Positions 37,313 to 50,534 of a stretch of DNA of 64,000 bases are shown one piece after another. Position numbers and translations under genes: made by a program. Location: NCBI RefSeq assembly GCF_000235485.1, contig NZ_JH378888.1, forward strand, positions 433,491 to 497,490, in the 5' to 3' direction. How positions within the stretch are numbered: the stretch's first letter is position 1; each line of letters starts with the position of its first letter. Origin of the DNA: Streptococcus sp. oral taxon 058 str. F0407. GTDB taxonomy: Bacteria; Bacillota; Bacilli; Lactobacillales; Streptococcaceae. The notes below the pieces were generated by a model. The model did not search any database, was not told where the DNA came from, and saw only the letters and a list, made by a program, of their open reading frames with translations.

Positions 37313-39780
37313 TATGCTTCATCCTCTGTTTTCTCTTCTGTTGCTACCTCTTCTTTTTCTGCTGCAGCAACCGTTGTGAAGGTCACAATCTTGGCATCTT
37401 GGTCTAGACGCATCACCTTAACTCCCATCGTTGAGCGTCCTGTTTGTGAAATATTGGCAACATTTGTACGAATCATGACACCTGTATCCGTGATAATCAT
37501 CAGGTCTTCATCTCCTTTAACAGTGAGGAGGCCTGCAAGAGGACCATTCTTTTCAGCAACATTGGCTGTCTTCATCCCTTTACCACCACGGCCTTTAGTT
37601 GGATATTCAGTTGCAAGAGTACGTTTACCATAACCTTTTTCAGTGATGATAAGGACCTCGTCCTGATCAGTAATCACACTAGCTCCAACTACTGTATCTC
37701 CTTCTCGAAGGTTAACTCCTCGAACACCTGTCGCGATACGGCTCATGCCACGAACGGCTGATTGATTAAAGCGAACAGCATAACCAAACTTGGTACCAAT
37801 GATAATATCTGTGTCTTCTTCTGTCAGCAAGACGTTAATCAGTTCATCTTCATCCTTGAGATTCAAGGCCTTAAGTCCATTTTGACGAATATTGGCGAAT
37901 TCTTTGACACTGGTTCTCTTCACGACACCGTGACGAGTTGTAAAGAAGAGATATGCGTCATCACTGCGTTCAGAATCAATGTTGATGATGGTCTGAATGC
38001 TTTCGCCTTCGTCCAACTTCAAAAGATTGACAACAGGCAATCCCTTGGCTGTACGACCATATTCAGGAATTTCATAGCCCTTAAGGCGATAGACGCGCCC
38101 TTTATTGGTAAAGAAGAGCAGATGATCATGAGTGCTGGTTGAAACCAACTCACGTACAAAGTCATCATCCTTAACCCCAGTACCTTGGACTCCACGACCA
38201 CCACGTTTTTGAGCAGTGAACTCACCTTGGTCCAAACGTTTGATATAGCCCTTGTTAGAAAGGGTAATCAAGACATCCGTCTCCTCAATCAAATCTTCAT
38301 CTTCAAGAGTCAAGACCTCTCCGACCATCAACTCGGTACGACGCTTGTCACCAAACTTGCGTTTGACTTCGTCCAATTCGTCTTTGATGATTTGCGCCAC
38401 ACGATCTGGTTTGGCAAGAATATCGGCCAAATCTGCAATCAAGGCGATCAATTCATCATACTCAGACTGAATCTTATCGCGTTCCAATCCTGTCAAACGA
38501 CGAAGACGCATATCAAGGATAGCTTGGCTTTGACGTTCAGAAAGTTTGAACTTGCTCATCAACTCAGCTTGCGCTTCCGCATCTGTTTCACTGGCACGAA
38601 TGATACGAATTACTTCATCGATATGGTCTAGCGCGATTAAAAGACCTTCTAAGATATGTGCCCGCGCTTCTGCTTTTTCCTTGTCAAAACGTGTACGACG
38701 AACAACTACTTCTTTTTGGTGCTCGATATAAGCATCCAAGATTTGACGAAGGGACAAGATCTTCGGTACACCGTTTTGAATCGCCAGCATATTAAAACCA
38801 AAATTGGTTTGCATCTGGGTCATCTTGAAGAGATTGTTAAGGATAACATTGGCAGAAGCATCACGTTTGACCTCGATCACAAAACGAACCCCTTCACGGT
38901 TGGACTCATCACGGACTGCTGTAATGCCCTCAATCCGTTTTTCTTGTACTAAGCGAACAATATGCTCATGCACCTTGGTTTTATTAACCATATAAGGAAA
39001 TTCCGTTACAACGATACGCTCACGACCCGTCTTAGTGGTTTCAATCTCTGTTCGAGAACGAAGGACAATGGAGCCTTTACCGGTCTCATAAGCCTTATGG
39101 ATTCCTGATTTTCCCATGACGAGAGCACCTGTTGGAAAATCTGGACCAGGCAAGACTTCCATCAAGTCCTTAGTAGTCACATCTGGATTGTCCATGACGA
39201 GCTTCACCGCATCAATAGTTTCGCCCAGGTTGTGAGGAGGAATGTTGGTAGCCATCCCAACAGCAATCCCAGTAGCCCCATTGACCAAAAGGTTTGGAAA
39301 ACGAGCTGGCAAGACCAAGGGTTCACGTTCATTGGCATCGTAGTTATCTACGAAATCAACTGTGTTTTTATTGATGTCACGAAGCATTTCCAGAGCAATC
39401 TTGCTCATACGTGCCTCAGTGTACCGCTGCGCGGCAGCACCGTCCCCGTCCATAGAACCAAAGTTTCCATGCCCATCAACAAGCATGTAACGGTAGCTCC
39501 ACCACTGAGCCATACGAACCATGGCTTCGTAAATAGATGAATCTCCGTGTGGGTGGTATTTACCCATAACATCCCCTGTAATACGGGCTGACTTTTTATG
39601 AGGTTTATCTGGTGTAACACCTAGTTCATTCATTCCATAAAGAATACGACGGTGAACAGGTTTTAAGCCATCTCGAACATCAGGAAGAGCACGCGCTACG
39701 ATAACACTCATGGCGTAATCGATAAAGCTGGTCTTCATCTCCTTTGTCAGATTGACATTCACTAAATTTCTATCCTGCAT
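37312..39780 (-). CDS. gyrA: DNA gyrase subunit A
   Basis: 822 residues from the ATG at 39780; an upstream in-frame ATG at 39795 is less likely. The breakage-reunion domain has catalytic Tyr120 in [12 protein letters not shown]. The quinolone-resistance region reads [12 protein letters not shown], with wild-type Ser81 and Glu85. Residue 114 is Gly (DGDGAAAQ). The GyrA-box of the C-terminal pinwheel is [10 protein letters not shown]. It is transcribed with srtA. Confidence 0.97.
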   Translation of the reverse strand: MQDRNLVNVNLTKEMKTSFIDYAMSVIVARALPDVRDGLKPVHRRILYGMNELGVTPDKPHKKSARITGDVMGKYHPHGDSSIYEAMVRMAQWWSYRYMLVDGHGNFGSMDGDGAAAQRYTEARMSKIALEMLRDINKNTVDFVDNYDANEREPLVLPARFPNLLVNGATGIAVGMATNIPPHNLGETIDAVKLVMDNPDVTTKDLMEVLPGPDFPTGALVMGKSGIHKAYETGKGSIVLRSRTEIETTKTGRERIVVTEFPYMVNKTKVHEHIVRLVQEKRIEGITAVRDESNREGVRFVIEVKRDASANVILNNLFKMTQMQTNFGFNMLAIQNGVPKILSLRQILDAYIEHQKEVVVRRTRFDKEKAEARAHILEGLLIALDHIDEVIRIIRASETDAEAQAELMSKFKLSERQSQAILDMRLRRLTGLERDKIQSEYDELIALIADLADILAKPDRVAQIIKDELDEVKRKFGDKRRTELMVGEVLTLEDEDLIEETDVLITLSNKGYIKRLDQGEFTAQKRGGRGVQGTGVKDDDFVRELVSTSTHDHLLFFTNKGRVYRLKGYEIPEYGRTAKGLPVVNLLKLDEGESIQTIINIDSERSDDAYLFFTTRHGVVKRTSVKEFANIRQNGLKALNLKDEDELINVLLTEEDTDIIIGTKFGYAVRFNQSAVRGMSRIATGVRGVNLREGDTVVGASVITDQDEVLIITEKGYGKRTLATEYPTKGRGGKGMKTANVAEKNGPLAGLLTVKGDEDLMIITDTGVMIRTNVANISQTGRSTMGVKVMRLDQDAKIVTFTTVAAAEKEEVATEEKTEDEA

Positions 39781-39817
39781 TAATAAATGCCTCATTTCAC
39801 TATTAGTAATTAGATAT

Positions 39818-39826
39818 ATTATACCA
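39818..39826 (-). promoter_or_regulatory. gyrA-srtA promoter (extended -10)
   Basis: Minus strand TGGTATAAT, 38 bases before the gyrA start; -35-like CTGAAA at 17 bases matches only partly. Confidence 0.55.
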
Positions 39827-39859
39827 TAAAATGTCCTTTATTTCAGGCATCTGAAACTA

Positions 39860-39924
39860 CTAAAACGTTTACATTGATAACCGAATAGAATATTCGTGAC
39901 AAAGCTTTTTAAAAGTGATAGAAT
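39860..39924 (+). promoter_or_regulatory. ldh promoter with upstream CcpA-type (cre) site
   Basis: cre-like CTAAAACGTTTACA (39860-39873) matches the consensus at 12 of 14 positions. The promoter is -35 GTGACA (39896-39901), 17-base spacer, -10 TAGAAT (39919-39924) with TG at the extended position. A cre upstream of the -35 usually means activation by CcpA, which suits glycolytic ldh. It lies between ldh and the divergent gyrA promoter. Confidence 0.65.
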
Positions 39925-39970
39925 GAAAGTGTCTGGGGATTCCCCTAAAAAAAATGAAGGAGATGTTTAG

Positions 39971-40960
<990 letters not shown>

Positions 40961-40967
40961 TTAAAAG

Positions 40968-40999
40968 AAGGTTCTCATACATGAGGACCTTTTTCTTTT
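40968..40999 (+). terminator. ldh terminator
   Basis: Hairpin AAGGTTCTCAT/ATGAGGACCTT followed by a T-rich run, 8 bases past the stop. Confidence 0.75.
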
Positions 41000-41099
41000 A
41001 CTATAAATTTTTCAAAAGACTACTTATCTCAGAAGTTATATATTATATTAAATACTCGATTGAAAAAACACCTAAATTTATACATATATAACTAAACGA

Positions 41100-41193
41100 A
41101 TGAAATCAACCGTGGCAGATGTCATGGAAAAGTATTAGCCTTTGCCCCAAAAATGCCCCAAAACAAGAAAAAAGCCTATCGACCAAGCAATGA
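41100..41193 (+). pseudogene. Possible remnant of an integrase C-terminus at hup
   Basis: The plus-strand reading STVADVMEKY, then after two one-base shifts LAFAPK and NAPKQEKSLSTKQ-stop, gives a plausible tail of a tyrosine integrase. It ends inside the hup terminator, where a recombinase 3' end would lie after excision or decay. It is short and depends on two assumed frameshifts, so it is a weak call. Confidence 0.25.
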
Positions 41194-41216
41194 AGCTTGA
41201 TACAATAGGCTTTTTC
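41168..41216 (-). terminator. hup terminator
   Basis: Outer arms AAAAAGCCTAT/ATAGGCTTTTT and an inner hairpin CAAGC/GCTTG; on the minus strand it starts 9 bases after the hup stop. It can act in both directions. Confidence 0.7.
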
Positions 41217-41224
41217 TAAATTCA

Positions 41225-41500
41225 TTATTTAACAGCGTCTTTAAGAGCTTTACCAGCTTTGAATGCTGGAACTTTAGAAGCTGCGATTTTGATTTCTTTA
41301 CCAGTTTGTGGGTTACGACCTTTACGTGCAGCACGCTCACGAACTTCAAAGTTACCAAAACCGATCAATTGAACCTTTTCACCAGCTGCAAGGTATTCAG
41401 TTACTGCTGCGAATACAGCGTCAACTGCTGCTGCTGAATCTTTCTTAGTCAATTCTGTAGCTTCTGCTACTTTAGCGATCAAATCTTGTTTGTTTGCCAT
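41225..41500 (-). CDS. hup: DNA-binding protein HU
   Basis: The 91-residue nucleoid protein has the HU signature [21 protein letters not shown] (about 47-67) forming the DNA-binding arms. It is basic, full length and has a strong GGAGG ribosome site. In streptococci it is often the only HU. Confidence 0.97.
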   Translation of the reverse strand: MANKQDLIAKVAEATELTKKDSAAAVDAVFAAVTEYLAAGEKVQLIGFGNFEVRERAARKGRNPQTGKEIKIAASKVPAFKAGKALKDAVK

Positions 41501-41540
41501 GTTAATAATTCCTCCAAATAATTTCTAATTAACAAATATA

Positions 41541-41569
41541 ATCATATCCTAAAATTGCCCACAGGTCAA
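41541..41569 (-). promoter_or_regulatory. hup promoter
   Basis: Minus strand: -35 TTGACC (41564-41569), 17-base spacer, -10 TATGAT (41541-41546). Confidence 0.7.
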
Positions 41570-41607
41570 GTCAAAAACGCTATTTCTAACGATTTTTCTC
41601 TATTTTT

Positions 41608-42444
41608 TTAGGAATGATATCGAACTAAGATAGCCCATGCATTTTCACCTGTATGGGTCTGAATGATAGAGCCCGTTTCCAGTACTGAGATTGGTTTTTC
41701 GACATAAGTTTGTAAAACATTCTTCATCTCATTGGCCCATTCTTTAGTACCAGCGTAGGATATTCCAATTTCTGCAACAGATTTATGAGAAAGTGTCTCT
41801 GCTAATTCATCAAGCCATTTTTTAAATGTCTTAGCACCGCGCCCCTTTACAATAGGTTGCAGTTCATGCTCCTTCATTTGCATGACGACACGAATATTCA
41901 ACAGAGAACTGAGCAAGCCTGTCACACGTCCGATACGTCCACCCTTAACTAGGTTTTCTAATGTTGAAACACCGATATAGAGTTCAGTATGTTTCTTGAC
42001 CTCTTCCACACATGCCAAGATGGTTTCTAAATCTTTGCCTTCTTGGGCAAGTTTAGCAGCTTCAACAACTTGAAACTTCATCGCCTGATCTGTAAAAGAA
42101 CTATCAATAACGGTCACATCAGCAGTTGAGAGACTTGCCCCTTGGCGAGCAGCTTCAACGGTTCCAGACAAGGCATGGGACATGTGAATAGCGAGTATCT
42201 GACTGCCGTCTTTACCTAGTTCTTCAAAAACTTCAGCAAATACTCCCACTGGAGGCTGACTGGTTTTGGGCAGGTTTTTACTTTGCTGCATAAGATGAAG
42301 GAATTCCCCTTCTTTCAAATCTGCATCAGAATAAAGGGTACCATCAATCATCACAGATAAAGGAACAACGGTGATATTTAATTCTTTAACTACTTCTGGT
42401 TCAATAGTAACAGAGGAATCAGTTACAATTTTTACTTGTATCAT
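41608..42444 (-). CDS. DegV-family fatty-acid-binding protein
   Basis: The 278-residue protein begins [11 protein letters not shown] with the DegV TDSS motif; [19 protein letters not shown] and [11 protein letters not shown] follow. FakB-type DegV proteins bind fatty acids for phosphorylation by FakA; no fakA is nearby. An earlier ATG at 42489 lies about at the transcription start, so 42444 is preferred (AGAAAG upstream). Confidence 0.88.
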   Translation of the reverse strand: MIQVKIVTDSSVTIEPEVVKELNITVVPLSVMIDGTLYSDADLKEGEFLHLMQQSKNLPKTSQPPVGVFAEVFEELGKDGSQILAIHMSHALSGTVEAARQGASLSTADVTVIDSSFTDQAMKFQVVEAAKLAQEGKDLETILACVEEVKKHTELYIGVSTLENLVKGGRIGRVTGLLSSLLNIRVVMQMKEHELQPIVKGRGAKTFKKWLDELAETLSHKSVAEIGISYAGTKEWANEMKNVLQTYVEKPISVLETGSIIQTHTGENAWAILVRYHS

Positions 42445-42493
42445 ATCTTCAATCTTTCTATTCTTCTCAATAAGATAGGGATTTATCACTTTT

Positions 42494-42560
42494 ATTATAT
42501 CAAAAAATTGTTAAAAAATCATAATGAATCCAATGAAAAAGCTTGGAATTTTGGTATAAT
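42494..42560. promoter_or_regulatory. Divergent promoters of the degV and yitT-like genes
   Basis: Minus strand: extended -10 TGATATAAT, hexamer 42494-42499, for degV. Plus strand: TGGTATAAT, hexamer 42555-42560, for the yitT-like gene. Neither has a strong -35. Confidence 0.55.
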
Positions 42561-42587
42561 CTATCTATAGAAAAGCGAGGAAAAGTC

Positions 42588-43442
42588 ATGATCCGAAAAG
42601 TTCAGCCTATTATTACTATCATACTTGGGGCAGCTATTTATGCCTTTGGTCTTACCTATTTTGTAGTTCCTCACCATTTGTTTGAAGGCGGAGCAACTGG
42701 TATCACATTGATCACCTTCTATCTCTTTAAAATTCCTGTCTCATTGATGAACCTCTTGATAAATATTCCTTTATTTATCCTAGCATGGAAAATATTTGGT
42801 CCCAGAACCCTCTATTCCAGTCTTTTGGGAACTATCTCCCTCTCTGTCTGGCTTGCAGTCTTTGAAAGAATTCCTTTACAGTTTGACTTACAAGGGGATC
42901 TCATTATCGTTTCCTTGGTTTCGGGTGTTTTACTGGGAGTCGGTTTAGGAATTATTTTTAACGCTGGAGGTACAACTGGAGGATCAGATATCGTTGCCCG
43001 TATCCTCAACAAATACACCAATATTTCGATTGGTAAATTACTCTTTGGGATTGACTTTTTTATCCTAATGTTGATTTTAATCATCTTCCAGGACCTTCGT
43101 TTGGTCACCTATACTCTCTTGTTTGATTTTATCATCGCTCGTGTTATCGACTTGATTGGGGAAGGGGGCTATGCTGGTAAAGGATTTATGATTATCACTC
43201 AGTATCCTGAGCAATTGGCTGATAAAATCAATGAAGAGCTAGGACGTGGCGTGACCTATATCTCTGGTCAGGGCTACTACAGTAAGAAAGATTTGAAAAT
43301 CATTTATTGTATCGTTGGTCGAAATGAAATCGTTAAAATGAAGGATATGATTCACAAAGTCGATCCCCAAGCCTTTATCACTATCACCGAAGCTCATGAA
43401 ATACTAGGCGAAGGATTCACTTTCAAAAAAGAAAATAGATAA
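42588..43442 (+). CDS. YitT-family membrane protein (DUF2179)
   Basis: 285 residues from the ATG at 42588 (GAGG upstream); the frame is open before this but crosses the promoter. Five or so membrane helices fill residues 6-185, with the family motif FNAGGTTGGSDIVARIL (about 125-141). The C-terminal DUF2179 domain contains GRGVTYISGQGYYSKKDLKIIYC. Function unknown. Confidence 0.88.
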   Translation: MIRKVQPIITIILGAAIYAFGLTYFVVPHHLFEGGATGITLITFYLFKIPVSLMNLLINIPLFILAWKIFGPRTLYSSLLGTISLSVWLAVFERIPLQFDLQGDLIIVSLVSGVLLGVGLGIIFNAGGTTGGSDIVARILNKYTNISIGKLLFGIDFFILMLILIIFQDLRLVTYTLLFDFIIARVIDLIGEGGYAGKGFMIITQYPEQLADKINEELGRGVTYISGQGYYSKKDLKIIYCIVGRNEIVKMKDMIHKVDPQAFITITEAHEILGEGFTFKKENR

Positions 43443-43470
43443 AAAGCTGGGAAATTTTTCCAGCTTTTAT
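43441..43470. terminator. Bidirectional terminator between the yitT-like and permease genes
   Basis: AAAAGCTGG/CCAGCTTTT with A- and T-runs on the two sides; both convergent genes end against it. Confidence 0.8.
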
Positions 43471-44864
43471 TTTTCTTCAGAAAGTGTAGAGTGACGATAG
43501 CCATAAGTAAAGTAAATCACTAGTCCAACCGCCAAAGCAAGTCCAAAGGCAATCCATGTTTCCTTGGTGTACTGAAGCATAAAGGAAAGACAGATAAGAA
43601 TGGAAAGGATTGGCAAAAGCGGCACTAAAGGAGTTTTGAACTCTCCATCTTTTGGCATGCCCTTCTCCTTTCTGAGTTTTATTATTCCGTAGGCTAACAA
43701 AATGAGATAGGCTAGTGTACAGATATTTAGAAAGGCGGCAATACTTGCCAAGGGGAAAATACCCGCAGCAATGGCTGAAGCAACCCCTGTTAAGATGGTC
43801 GCATTCTTTGGAACTCGGCTGCTTTTACTTAGTTGTTTGAAGCTTTGAGGAAAAAGCCCATCACGCGCTAGGCTGTAAATCATTCGAGATAGAGCGTAGG
43901 TCATGGAAATACATACGGTTATCAGGGTTAGAATGGCTACGAGTGAAACATAGTTGGCGGCCCAACCAATCCCAATACTACGCAATGAGAAGGCTACTGC
44001 GTCATCCACATTGAGCTTACTGTAGTGAACAATCCCTGTCAATACTAGGGTTACCAAAGCATAGAGAATGGTTACGATTGACAGAGAAAGCACTATTCCA
44101 CGAGGAATATTTTTTTGTGGACTTTGAATTTCATCAACTGCCATTGAAATCGACTCAAAACCGAGAAAACCAAAGAACATCAAAGAGGCTCCTGCCATAA
44201 TCCCAGTACTTCCGCCATAAAGCTGACCAAAGCCAAAGGGAGCAAAATTTAACCAATTTTCAGGTTTGATGTGCCAAATCCCAACTAGGATGAACAGAGC
44301 CAGAGCAGAGAATTTCAAGACTACTAGAAGCGAATTAAAGCGCAAGGCTGCCTTGGAATTCAATAAAACTACTCCTGTTACCAAAGTAAGCACCAAAATA
44401 GGTAAAAGATCGATATAGGTCCCCTGTTCAGGATTAAAGGTGCCATTCAAAGCTTGGGGCATGGAAATACCATAATTACTGAGCAAGCCCTTGAAGTAAG
44501 CTGCCCAGCCAGACGCCACGCCTGAAACAGCTGTCATGAATTCCATGATGGTCAACCAGCCGGCAATCCAAGCTGGTAATTCGCCTAAGATCGCATAGAG
44601 ATAACTATAAGCACCTCCTGTTGCAGGCACACGAGAGGCAAATTCTGCGAAAAAGAGGGCAGATAAAGAAACACACAGGGCAGAAATCACAATGGATACA
44701 ACCAGTGACGGACCAGCAAGTGTTGCTGCCGCCGTTCCTGTAATGGTGAAAATTCCCGTCCCTACCATGGCACCGATTCCTAATAAAATCAAATCCCATA
44801 ATTTCAAATGGCGACGCATTTCTGTCCGTCCCAGACTAACATCCTTTGTTCTAAAAATATTCAT
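43467..44864 (-). CDS. APC-superfamily amino acid permease
   Basis: The 465-residue protein has about 12-14 membrane helices. The TM1 motif GIGAMVGTGIFTITGTAA (about 32-49) and GGAYSYLYAILGELPAWIAGW are typical of the cationic amino acid transporter (CAT/YfnA-like) group. Substrate cannot be read. It stands alone. Confidence 0.88.
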   Translation of the reverse strand: MNIFRTKDVSLGRTEMRRHLKLWDLILLGIGAMVGTGIFTITGTAAATLAGPSLVVSIVISALCVSLSALFFAEFASRVPATGGAYSYLYAILGELPAWIAGWLTIMEFMTAVSGVASGWAAYFKGLLSNYGISMPQALNGTFNPEQGTYIDLLPILVLTLVTGVVLLNSKAALRFNSLLVVLKFSALALFILVGIWHIKPENWLNFAPFGFGQLYGGSTGIMAGASLMFFGFLGFESISMAVDEIQSPQKNIPRGIVLSLSIVTILYALVTLVLTGIVHYSKLNVDDAVAFSLRSIGIGWAANYVSLVAILTLITVCISMTYALSRMIYSLARDGLFPQSFKQLSKSSRVPKNATILTGVASAIAAGIFPLASIAAFLNICTLAYLILLAYGIIKLRKEKGMPKDGEFKTPLVPLLPILSILICLSFMLQYTKETWIAFGLALAVGLVIYFTYGYRHSTLSEEK

Positions 44865-44945
44865 ACTTCATCTCCACAAATTGTAATTGTTTTATTTTAC
44901 CACATAAAAGTATATTTGTGAATATTTATTAGGTCCTTTTTTGAA

Positions 44946-44978
44946 AAAAATTCTGAACAGGAAGATTTCCTGTTCAGA
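44946..44978 (-). terminator. suf operon terminator
   Basis: Minus strand TCTGAACAGGAA pairs with TTCCTGTTCAGA and is followed by seven Ts, 12 bases past the sufB stop. Confidence 0.85.
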
Positions 44979-44990
44979 TTCTGCATATTC

Positions 44991-46403
44991 TTACCCAACT
45001 GATCCTTCCATTTCATAGCTAATCAAGCGGTTGAGCTCAACTGCGTATTCCATTGGAAGTTCTTTAGTGAAGGGTTCTACAAATCCCATGACAATCATCT
45101 CAGTTGCCTCGGATTCTGATAAACCACGACTCATGAGGTAATACAATTGTTCTTCAGAAATCTTAGAAACTTTGGCTTCGTGTTCCAAAGCAACTTGCGA
45201 GTTATGGATTTCATTAAATGGAATGGTATCTGACGCTGACAAGTCATCCATGATAATGGTGTCACACTCGATGTGAGAGACAGATTTCTTAGAATTTTTA
45301 TTAAAGGTTACTTGTCCACGATAGTCAACCTTTCCTCCGCCTTTAGCAATGGATTTTGACACGATAGACGAGCTGGTATGTGGAGCATTGTGGATCATCT
45401 TAGCACCCGTGTCTTGGTGTTGCCCAGCATTAGCAAAGGCGATAGAGAGCATGGTACCACGAGCCCCTTCTCCATCAAGGTAAACAGATGGGTATTTCAT
45501 AGTCGTTTTGGCACCCAAGTTCCCATCAATCCACTCAACAGTTGCATCTTTCAAGGCTTTGGCGCGTTTGGTTACCAAGTTATAAACGTTATCAGACCAG
45601 TTTTGGATAGTTGTATAACGCATATAAGCTCCGTCCAAAGCAAAGATTTCTACAATGGCTGCATGCAAGCTGTTGCTTGAGTAAGTTGGTGCTGTACAGC
45701 CTTCTACGTAGTGAACACTTGCTCCTTCATCAACGATAATCAAGGTACGCTCAAACTGACCTGTATTTTCGTTGTTGATACGGAAGTAAGTTTGAAGCGG
45801 AATATCAACCTTGACACCTTTTGGTACGTAGATAAAGGTTCCACCAGACCATACTGCCGAGTTGAGGGCTGCCAACTTGTTATCTGTCGGTGGTACCAAC
45901 TTAGCGAAGTATTGTTTAAACAAGTCTGGGTATTCCTTGAGGGCAGAATCTGTATCTGTAAAGATAATGCCTAACTTCTCAAACTCTTCCTTCATGTTGT
46001 GGTAAACCACTTCTGACTCGTACTGAGCAGAAGCTCCAGCTAGGTAGGCACGTTCAGCTTCTGGAATCCCGATACGTTCAAAGGTTTCTTTGATTTTTTC
46101 AGGAACTTCATCCCATGAACGAGCTGGTTTGTCAGATGGTTTTTGGTAGTAGATTAAGTCATCAAAGTCAATCTCTGACAAGTCTGCCCCCCAAGTTTGC
46201 ATGGGCATTTTCTTAAAGGTTTCGTAAGATTTCAATCGAAATTCTAACATCCACTCAGGCTCACCCTTGGCAGCAGATAATTCACGAATAACACCTTCGT
46301 TGAGTCCTTTTCCTGTCGATAGGACAGGCTCTACATCATCATGGAAACCAAATTTATATTCACCAAGGTCAATTGGTTTTGGTTCTACTCTTTCTTCAGC
46401 CAT
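44991..46403 (-). CDS. sufB: Fe-S cluster assembly protein SufB
   Basis: Scaffold subunit of the SufBCD complex. The 470-residue protein has the N-terminal [20 protein letters not shown], the central beta-helix, and the closing [22 protein letters not shown]. Last gene of the operon; AAAGGA ribosome site. Confidence 0.97.
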   Translation of the reverse strand: MAEERVEPKPIDLGEYKFGFHDDVEPVLSTGKGLNEGVIRELSAAKGEPEWMLEFRLKSYETFKKMPMQTWGADLSEIDFDDLIYYQKPSDKPARSWDEVPEKIKETFERIGIPEAERAYLAGASAQYESEVVYHNMKEEFEKLGIIFTDTDSALKEYPDLFKQYFAKLVPPTDNKLAALNSAVWSGGTFIYVPKGVKVDIPLQTYFRINNENTGQFERTLIIVDEGASVHYVEGCTAPTYSSNSLHAAIVEIFALDGAYMRYTTIQNWSDNVYNLVTKRAKALKDATVEWIDGNLGAKTTMKYPSVYLDGEGARGTMLSIAFANAGQHQDTGAKMIHNAPHTSSSIVSKSIAKGGGKVDYRGQVTFNKNSKKSVSHIECDTIIMDDLSASDTIPFNEIHNSQVALEHEAKVSKISEEQLYYLMSRGLSESEATEMIVMGFVEPFTKELPMEYAVELNRLISYEMEGSVG

Positions 46404-46438
46404 AATATCCTTTCTTTCATTATATATTTCTATGTTTC

Positions 46439-49365
<2,927 letters not shown>

Positions 49366-49392
49366 TTACTTCTCCTAAAAGATACGAGGGAA

Positions 49393-50163
49393 TTACAATT
49401 CTTCCTTGTAGTCATAGCCAAGTTCATCAGCTAGTTTTGCGTATCCTTCACGTTCCAAACGAGCAGCCAATTCTGGACCACCAGAAAGGACAACACGACC
49501 TTCCATCATCACGTGTACCACGTCTGGTGTGATGTAGTTCAAGAGACGTTGGTAGTGAGTGATGATCATGGCACCAAAGCCTTCACCACGCATAGCATTC
49601 ACACCTTTCGATACGACTTTAAGGGCATCAATATCAAGACCAGAGTCAATCTCATCCAAAAGGGCAAATGTAGGCTCCAACATCAAGAGTTGAAGAATTT
49701 CATTACGTTTTTTCTCACCACCAGAGAAACCTTCGTTGAGGTAACGCTCTGCCATTTCTTCTTTCATGTTGAGCAATTCCATTTTCTCATCTAGTTTAGT
49801 GATAAACTCACGAACTGAAATCTTTTCATCATCTTCTTTACCAGCATTCATGGCTGCACGAAGAAACTCTGCGTTAGTAATTCCTGGGATTTCTGATGGG
49901 TACTGCATAGCAAGGAAAAGTCCCATACGAGCGCGCTCGTCTACTTCCAACTCAAGGATGTTTACGCCATCAAACAAGACCTCACCTTTAGTAACTTCAT
50001 AGTTAGGGTTCCCCATGATAGCTGCAGAAAGAGTCGATTTACCTGTACCATTTGGTCCCATGATAGCTGCGATTTCTCCTGTTTTCAGAGTCAGATTGAC
50101 TCCTTTCAAAATTTCTTTTCCTTCAATCTCAACGTGAAGATCTTTGATCTCTAATACTGACAT
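49393..50163 (-). CDS. sufC: Fe-S assembly ATPase SufC
   Basis: ABC-type ATPase of the SufBCD complex. 256 residues from the ATG at 50163 (AAAGGA upstream). Walker A GPNGTGKST (about 34-42), signature SGGEKKRNEIL, Walker B ALLDEIDSGLDID, and H-loop ITHYQRLL. First gene of the operon sufCDSUB. Confidence 0.97.
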   Translation of the reverse strand: MSVLEIKDLHVEIEGKEILKGVNLTLKTGEIAAIMGPNGTGKSTLSAAIMGNPNYEVTKGEVLFDGVNILELEVDERARMGLFLAMQYPSEIPGITNAEFLRAAMNAGKEDDEKISVREFITKLDEKMELLNMKEEMAERYLNEGFSGGEKKRNEILQLLMLEPTFALLDEIDSGLDIDALKVVSKGVNAMRGEGFGAMIITHYQRLLNYITPDVVHVMMEGRVVLSGGPELAARLEREGYAKLADELGYDYKEEL

Positions 50164-50201
50164 GATAGTTCCTTTCTTTTTCAAACATTTTGCTCAATAC
50201 C

Positions 50202-50225
50202 TTAGGAAATTGCTTACAATCCCTA
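50202..50225 (-). promoter_or_regulatory. Inverted repeat in the suf leader
   Basis: Minus strand TTAGGGATTG / CAATTTCCTAA around TAAG, 39 bases before the sufC start. It could be an operator or a leader hairpin. No clear SigA promoter is placed next to it; a TTGACC lies upstream at about 50240. Confidence 0.35.
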
Positions 50226-50267
50226 AAAAATAGGACAAAAGGTCAATAAATATACCCTACTAGTATA

Positions 50268-50292
50268 ACAAAAAAAAGCCTAAAAGGCTTTG
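50268..50292 (-). terminator. DUF3272 gene terminator
   Basis: Minus strand AAAGCCT-TTT-AGGCTTTTTTT, 20 bases past the stop. Confidence 0.65.
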
Positions 50293-50312
50293 ATTTTGTC
50301 TAGAAGCTGGGG

Positions 50313-50507
50313 CTAATCCTTGCGGTTTAAGTGTTGATCAATAGCATCTACGATTTTTCCCATCACATAACTTAACCTAAAATTTCGAAAGAGCAGAATG
50401 GCCCAAAAAGCTGCCATAATGTAGCGACCAGTCATCCAAGCTTCATTGAAAAAATAAGTCTCGGCAGCCGTGAATAATGCTATTATGATAAATTGTTGTC
50501 TATTCAT
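50313..50507 (-). CDS. DUF3272-family small membrane protein
   Basis: The 64-residue protein has two membrane helices (about 5-22 and 27-45) and a charged C-terminus. It is conserved next to dnaX in mitis-group streptococci as far as I recall; function unknown. There is no ribosome site: an extended -10 TGGTACAAT lies six bases before the ATG, so the message is probably leaderless. Confidence 0.75.
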   Translation of the reverse strand: MNRQQFIIIALFTAAETYFFNEAWMTGRYIMAAFWAILLFRNFRLSYVMGKIVDAIDQHLNRKD

Positions 50508-50513
50508 AAGATT

Positions 50514-50522
50514 ATTGTACCA
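50514..50522 (-). promoter_or_regulatory. Extended -10 six bases before the DUF3272 start
   Basis: Minus strand TGGTACAAT, hexamer 50514-50519, followed by six bases and the ATG at 50507. The expected transcription start is the A of the ATG. Confidence 0.55.
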
Positions 50523-50534
50523 TGAAATCCATTT

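Noticed and set aside
39888..39898. TATTCGTG upstream of gyrA, a near-match to the combox on the minus strand
   Set aside because: One base off the TACGAATA consensus and without the expected T-run; gyrA is not a known late competence gene and has its own extended -10.
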